Of a stretch of 17,343 nucleotides of DNA, positions 14,787 through 17,343 are shown in pieces. The notes beneath the pieces were generated by a model. That model was not told where the DNA came from. It worked only from the letters and a program-made list of their open reading frames with translations, and made no database searches. Position 1 is the first letter of the stretch, and every line of letters starts with the position of its first letter. This DNA is from JABFRJ01 sp033812735 (lineage in GTDB: Bacteria > Pseudomonadota > Alphaproteobacteria > Rhizobiales > Hyphomicrobiaceae). The stretch covers positions 1 to 17,343 of the forward strand of contig JAPXTA010000112.1 in the NCBI GenBank assembly GCA_033812735.1. The letters are read 5' to 3'. The position numbers were made by a program, and so were the translations under genes.

Positions 14787-15767
14787 ATGCACAAACTATC
14801 ACGGCGTGCTGCTGCAGCGCTCGGTATCTTTGCGGCGTTCTCCAGCTTCGTTGGCAACGCCATGGCCCAGGATGCATGGCCAAAAGTGCGCCCCATCAAG
14901 TTCGTCGTGCCCTTCCCTGCCGGTGGCAATGCGGATGCCATCGCGCGTTTGTTTGCGGACAAGATGAGCGCGGGGCTCGGACAATCGATCGTCATCGAGA
15001 ACCGCGGTGGCGCGGCGGGCGCCATCGGTGGCCAAGCCGTCGCTCGCGCAGAGCCTGACGGATACACTTGGCTTTTCTCGCCGAGCAGTGTGCTCGTCAT
15101 CGGCCCGCATATCCGGCCCGCCGGCTTCGACCCGCACGCCGACTTCATCCCGGTGGCGATCGCGAGCCGCTCCTATGGCATCGCGGCGGTTCGCAAGGAC
15201 CTGCCGGCGAATTCGCTCAAGGAGTTCGTCGAACTCGCCAAGAAGAATCCTGACAAATTCAACTTCGGTTCGGCCGGCTTCGCCTCTTCAACCCACATTG
15301 CCGGCGAGATCTTTCACTCGCAGGCCGGGATCAAGGTTGCGCACGTCGCCTACAAGGGATCTGCGGATGCGCTCACCGACCTGATGGGCGGCCGGATCGA
15401 CGTGCTCTACGACCCTGTTGCCTTCCCGCAAGTCGAGAGCGGCAACGTCAAGGCACTCGCCATTATGGGGGACGTCCGCCATCCGCTGCTGCCGAACGTT
15501 CCGACCGCGAAGGAGGAAGGCTTTCCCATCCTGAGCAACGTGTGGTTCGGATTGTTTGCGCCCAAAGGAACACCGAACGAATTGATCGAGCGCGTCGCCG
15601 CAGAAGCCGGCAAAGTTGCAGCTCAAGCCGACGTCAAGGCTGCGACCATCAAGTTCAGTCAATACGTGGAATTTGGCGGTCCCAAGGAAGCGGCAGCAGC
15701 CGTCAAGACGGACTCGGCATTCTACAAGGACCTTGTCCAGCGGCTCAATCTTGCCGCGAAGCCATAA
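14787..15767 (+). CDS. Bug-family (TctC-like) solute receptor 2
   Basis: A 326-residue periplasmic solute receptor of the same family as the one at 10698, clearly diverged from it. The signal peptide holds LSRRAAAALG (4-13), possibly Tat-type, with cleavage at AMA-QD (27/28). Ligand-loop motifs are PFPAGGNAD (42-50) and ENRGGAAGAIG (71-81), followed by PDGYTWLFSPSS (90-101). It begins 8 bp after the stop of the GrdB/PrdB-like gene and is followed after 30 bp by a CoA-transferase gene. It probably delivers the pathway substrate or acts as a sensor, since no TctA/TctB transporter genes are present. An AGGG lies about 11 nt before the ATG. The ligand is likely a carboxylate, by family knowledge only. 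Confidence 0.9.
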   Translation: MHKLSRRAAAALGIFAAFSSFVGNAMAQDAWPKVRPIKFVVPFPAGGNADAIARLFADKMSAGLGQSIVIENRGGAAGAIGGQAVARAEPDGYTWLFSPSSVLVIGPHIRPAGFDPHADFIPVAIASRSYGIAAVRKDLPANSLKEFVELAKKNPDKFNFGSAGFASSTHIAGEIFHSQAGIKVAHVAYKGSADALTDLMGGRIDVLYDPVAFPQVESGNVKALAIMGDVRHPLLPNVPTAKEEGFPILSNVWFGLFAPKGTPNELIERVAAEAGKVAAQADVKAATIKFSQYVEFGGPKEAAAAVKTDSAFYKDLVQRLNLAAKP

Positions 15768-15797
15768 CCCGCACTACCGGAATTCAAGGACCTCCCG

Positions 15798-16991
15798 ATG
15801 TCTCGACCATTCGAAGGCGTGAAGATTGTCGATTTCACGCGCGTTCTCGCCGGCCCCTTTAGTACCCAGCAGCTCGCGCTACTTGGCGCTGATGTCATCA
15901 AGGTCGAGGCGCTCGGCGGCGACGAAATGCGTTTCGGTTCGCTCGACAAGGCGTGGATGGATCGCGGGATGGCGCCTGCCTGGATGGCTGTCAACTCAAA
16001 CAAGCGCAGCCTGACGCTCGATTTGAAAAAGCCGAAGGCAATCGAGATCGTAAAGCGTCTGGTCAAATCAGCAGATGTGGTCGTCGAGAACTTCCGGCCC
16101 GGCGTGATGGACAATCTCGGTATCGGTTACGCGGAGCTCTCCAAGATCAATCCGAAGCTGATCTACTGCGCCATTTCCGGTTTCGGCCAGAACGGGCCGG
16201 AGCGCACGACTGCTGCGTTCGACGGCATGATCCAGGCGATGTCCGGCCTCATGTCGATGACCGGTTACGAAGAGACCGGACCGACGCGCGCTGGATTTGC
16301 AGCCTGCGACGTCATCTCGGGAATGACAGGAGCATTCGCGATATCGAGCGCGCTCTTCCAGCGCACGCACACCGGCAAAGGGCAGTTCGTCGATGTCGCC
16401 ATGCTCGATGCGACGCTGAATTTTCTGCGCCAACAGGTGATCGAATACACCGTCGTTGGGCACGTCCAAAAGCAGTTCGGCAACCTCTCCGTCAGCCGCA
16501 AGCCGACGGCGGACATGTTCCGCACCAAGTCCGGCTTTCTTGTTCTTGCAGTCCTCACCGAGCCGCAGTTCGAACGGCTGATGAAGCTGCTTGGGACGAG
16601 CGAGGTTCTCTCCGACCCGCGGTTCAGCGACTGGGCCAAGCGCATCGAGAACCGGACTGCGCTGAAGGAGGTCATCGAGACCGCACTTGCGAGTGCCGAT
16701 GCAGTGACCTGGGAGAAGCGCATCAAGGAGAACGACGTGCCTGGTGCGCGCGTGTGGGGCATCGACGAGGTCGTACAGCATCCCCAGATCGAGCATCGAG
16801 ATCTGCTCAAGTCCGTCAACGGGCCCTTTGGCGAGGTCACGCTTCTCGGCCCCGGCTTCCGTCTCGCGCATGGCGGCGCGGAGGTCGATCGCCCGCCGCC
16901 GTCGGTTGGAGAGCACAATGCCGAGGTGCTCGCCGCGGCGGGTTACTCCGCGAGCGATATCGCTGCCTTGAAAGCCGAGAAAGTCATCTAA
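15798..16991 (+). CDS. Family III CoA-transferase (CaiB/BaiF type)
   Basis: A 397-residue enzyme that moves coenzyme A between carboxylic acids through an aspartyl-CoA thioester. It shows the family N-terminus (FEGVKIVDFTRVLAGPF, 5-21), ADVIKVE (31-37), NSNKRSLTLDL (66-76), VVVENFRPG (94-102) and the catalytic Asp171 in RAGFAACDVISG (164-175), which matches Asp169 of formyl-CoA transferase. The C-terminal VGEHNAEVL (about 377-385) is also typical. Length is normal for the family. AAGGA (15786-15790) is 7 nt before the ATG. It lies in an apparent operon between a Bug receptor and an ABC substrate-binding protein, so it probably activates the imported or processed acid. The acid and CoA donor are unknown. 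Confidence 0.93.
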   Translation: MSRPFEGVKIVDFTRVLAGPFSTQQLALLGADVIKVEALGGDEMRFGSLDKAWMDRGMAPAWMAVNSNKRSLTLDLKKPKAIEIVKRLVKSADVVVENFRPGVMDNLGIGYAELSKINPKLIYCAISGFGQNGPERTTAAFDGMIQAMSGLMSMTGYEETGPTRAGFAACDVISGMTGAFAISSALFQRTHTGKGQFVDVAMLDATLNFLRQQVIEYTVVGHVQKQFGNLSVSRKPTADMFRTKSGFLVLAVLTEPQFERLMKLLGTSEVLSDPRFSDWAKRIENRTALKEVIETALASADAVTWEKRIKENDVPGARVWGIDEVVQHPQIEHRDLLKSVNGPFGEVTLLGPGFRLAHGGAEVDRPPPSVGEHNAEVLAAAGYSASDIAALKAEKVI

Positions 16992-17021
16992 GAGCCGTCC
17001 AACGCGCCTGGGGCTATCGCC

Positions 17022-17343
17022 ATGATGCCGTCGTCACGCCGCATGTTTTTCGCGATCGCTGCAATTGGCGGGGCCACGCTCGCATGGCCAGCTGATGCGC
17101 AAACGGCAATCCGTATCGCGATGCACTCCGACCTGAAGATTGTCGATCCGGTCGTCTCGACAGCTTACATTTCCCGCAACCACGGCTATCTCGTTTGGGA
17201 TTCGCTTTTTGCCATCAATGAGAAGTACGAGGTCAGGCCACAGATGGTGGACACGTGGTCCACCAGCCCGGACAAGCTGACATGGACCTTCACACTGCGC
17301 GAGGGGCTCGAGTGGCACGACGGGACACCGGTTACCTCCGAGG
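17022..17343 (+). CDS. ABC transporter substrate-binding protein, family 5 (partial, runs off the window)
   Basis: The first 107 codons of a periplasmic substrate-binding protein of the peptide/nickel/opine class (DppA/OppA type, SBP_bac_5). The signal peptide holds SSRRMFFAIAA (4-14, Tat-like) with cleavage near ADAQ-TA (27). Family traits are the LKIVDPVVSTAYISRNHGY region (38-56), WDSLFAINE (59-67), and LTWTFTLREGLEWHDGTPVT (86-105), which closely fits the conserved block of the family. No stop codon occurs before the window end. It starts 30 bp after the CoA-transferase gene, so it is probably in the same operon, and permease genes would be expected beyond 17343. ATG 17025 is an alternative start. 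Confidence 0.92.
   Translation, partial: MMPSSRRMFFAIAAIGGATLAWPADAQTAIRIAMHSDLKIVDPVVSTAYISRNHGYLVWDSLFAINEKYEVRPQMVDTWSTSPDKLTWTFTLREGLEWHDGTPVTSE

Noticed and set aside
15953..17095. 380-codon plus-strand frame across the CoA-transferase and the next gene start
   Set aside because: Out-of-frame shadow rich in Arg; the CoA-transferase and binding-protein frames carry conserved motifs.

Overview
The window looks like a chromosomal segment of a GC-rich alphaproteobacterium, most likely Hyphomicrobiales. The reasons are a roughly 570-residue six-domain ribosomal protein S1, abundant orphan Bug-type solute receptors, and frequent SRR signal peptides. This placement is inferred from gene content and protein style, not from a phylogeny. 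No rRNA, tRNA, transposase, phage gene or CRISPR array is visible.

Left part (1-4414), genes on the minus strand. Ribosomal protein S1 (rpsA) ends at a textbook intrinsic terminator. It is followed by a short intergenic stretch holding a threefold 16-bp tandem repeat. Next come a phosphomannomutase/phosphoglucomutase and an unrecognised one-segment membrane protein with a CxxC motif. A structured non-coding tail ends in a second minus-strand terminator.

Middle part (4415-7936). A plus-strand operon of three genes encodes a small YgiB-like (DUF1190) membrane protein, a glutathionylspermidine-synthase-like ATP-grasp ligase (YgiC/YjfC family) and a DUF350 (YjfL-like) membrane protein, closed by a terminator. 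This gene trio also occurs in enterobacteria. A convergent DUF1963 protein lies beyond it.

Right part (8103-17343), an accessory catabolic region. It holds a benzoylformate-decarboxylase-like thiamine diphosphate enzyme, a convergent HupE/UreJ membrane protein, and a Bug receptor with a TTG start. An LDH2-family 2-hydroxyacid dehydrogenase and an RraA-like aldolase/decarboxylase follow, ending at a terminator. A new transcription unit then begins behind a 23-bp palindromic operator. It encodes a GrdB/PrdB-family protein carrying CxxC where the clostridial enzymes carry selenocysteine, a second Bug receptor, a family III CoA-transferase, and the start of a family 5 ABC substrate-binding protein cut by the window end.

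A plausible reading of the right part is uptake of an organic acid or peptide-like compound, oxidation of a 2-hydroxyacid to a 2-oxoacid, carbon-carbon cleavage or decarboxylation, and CoA activation. The GrdB/PrdB-like protein would supply an unknown, probably thiol-dependent step. The substrate cannot be read from sequence. This second unit is the best candidate for an undescribed system.
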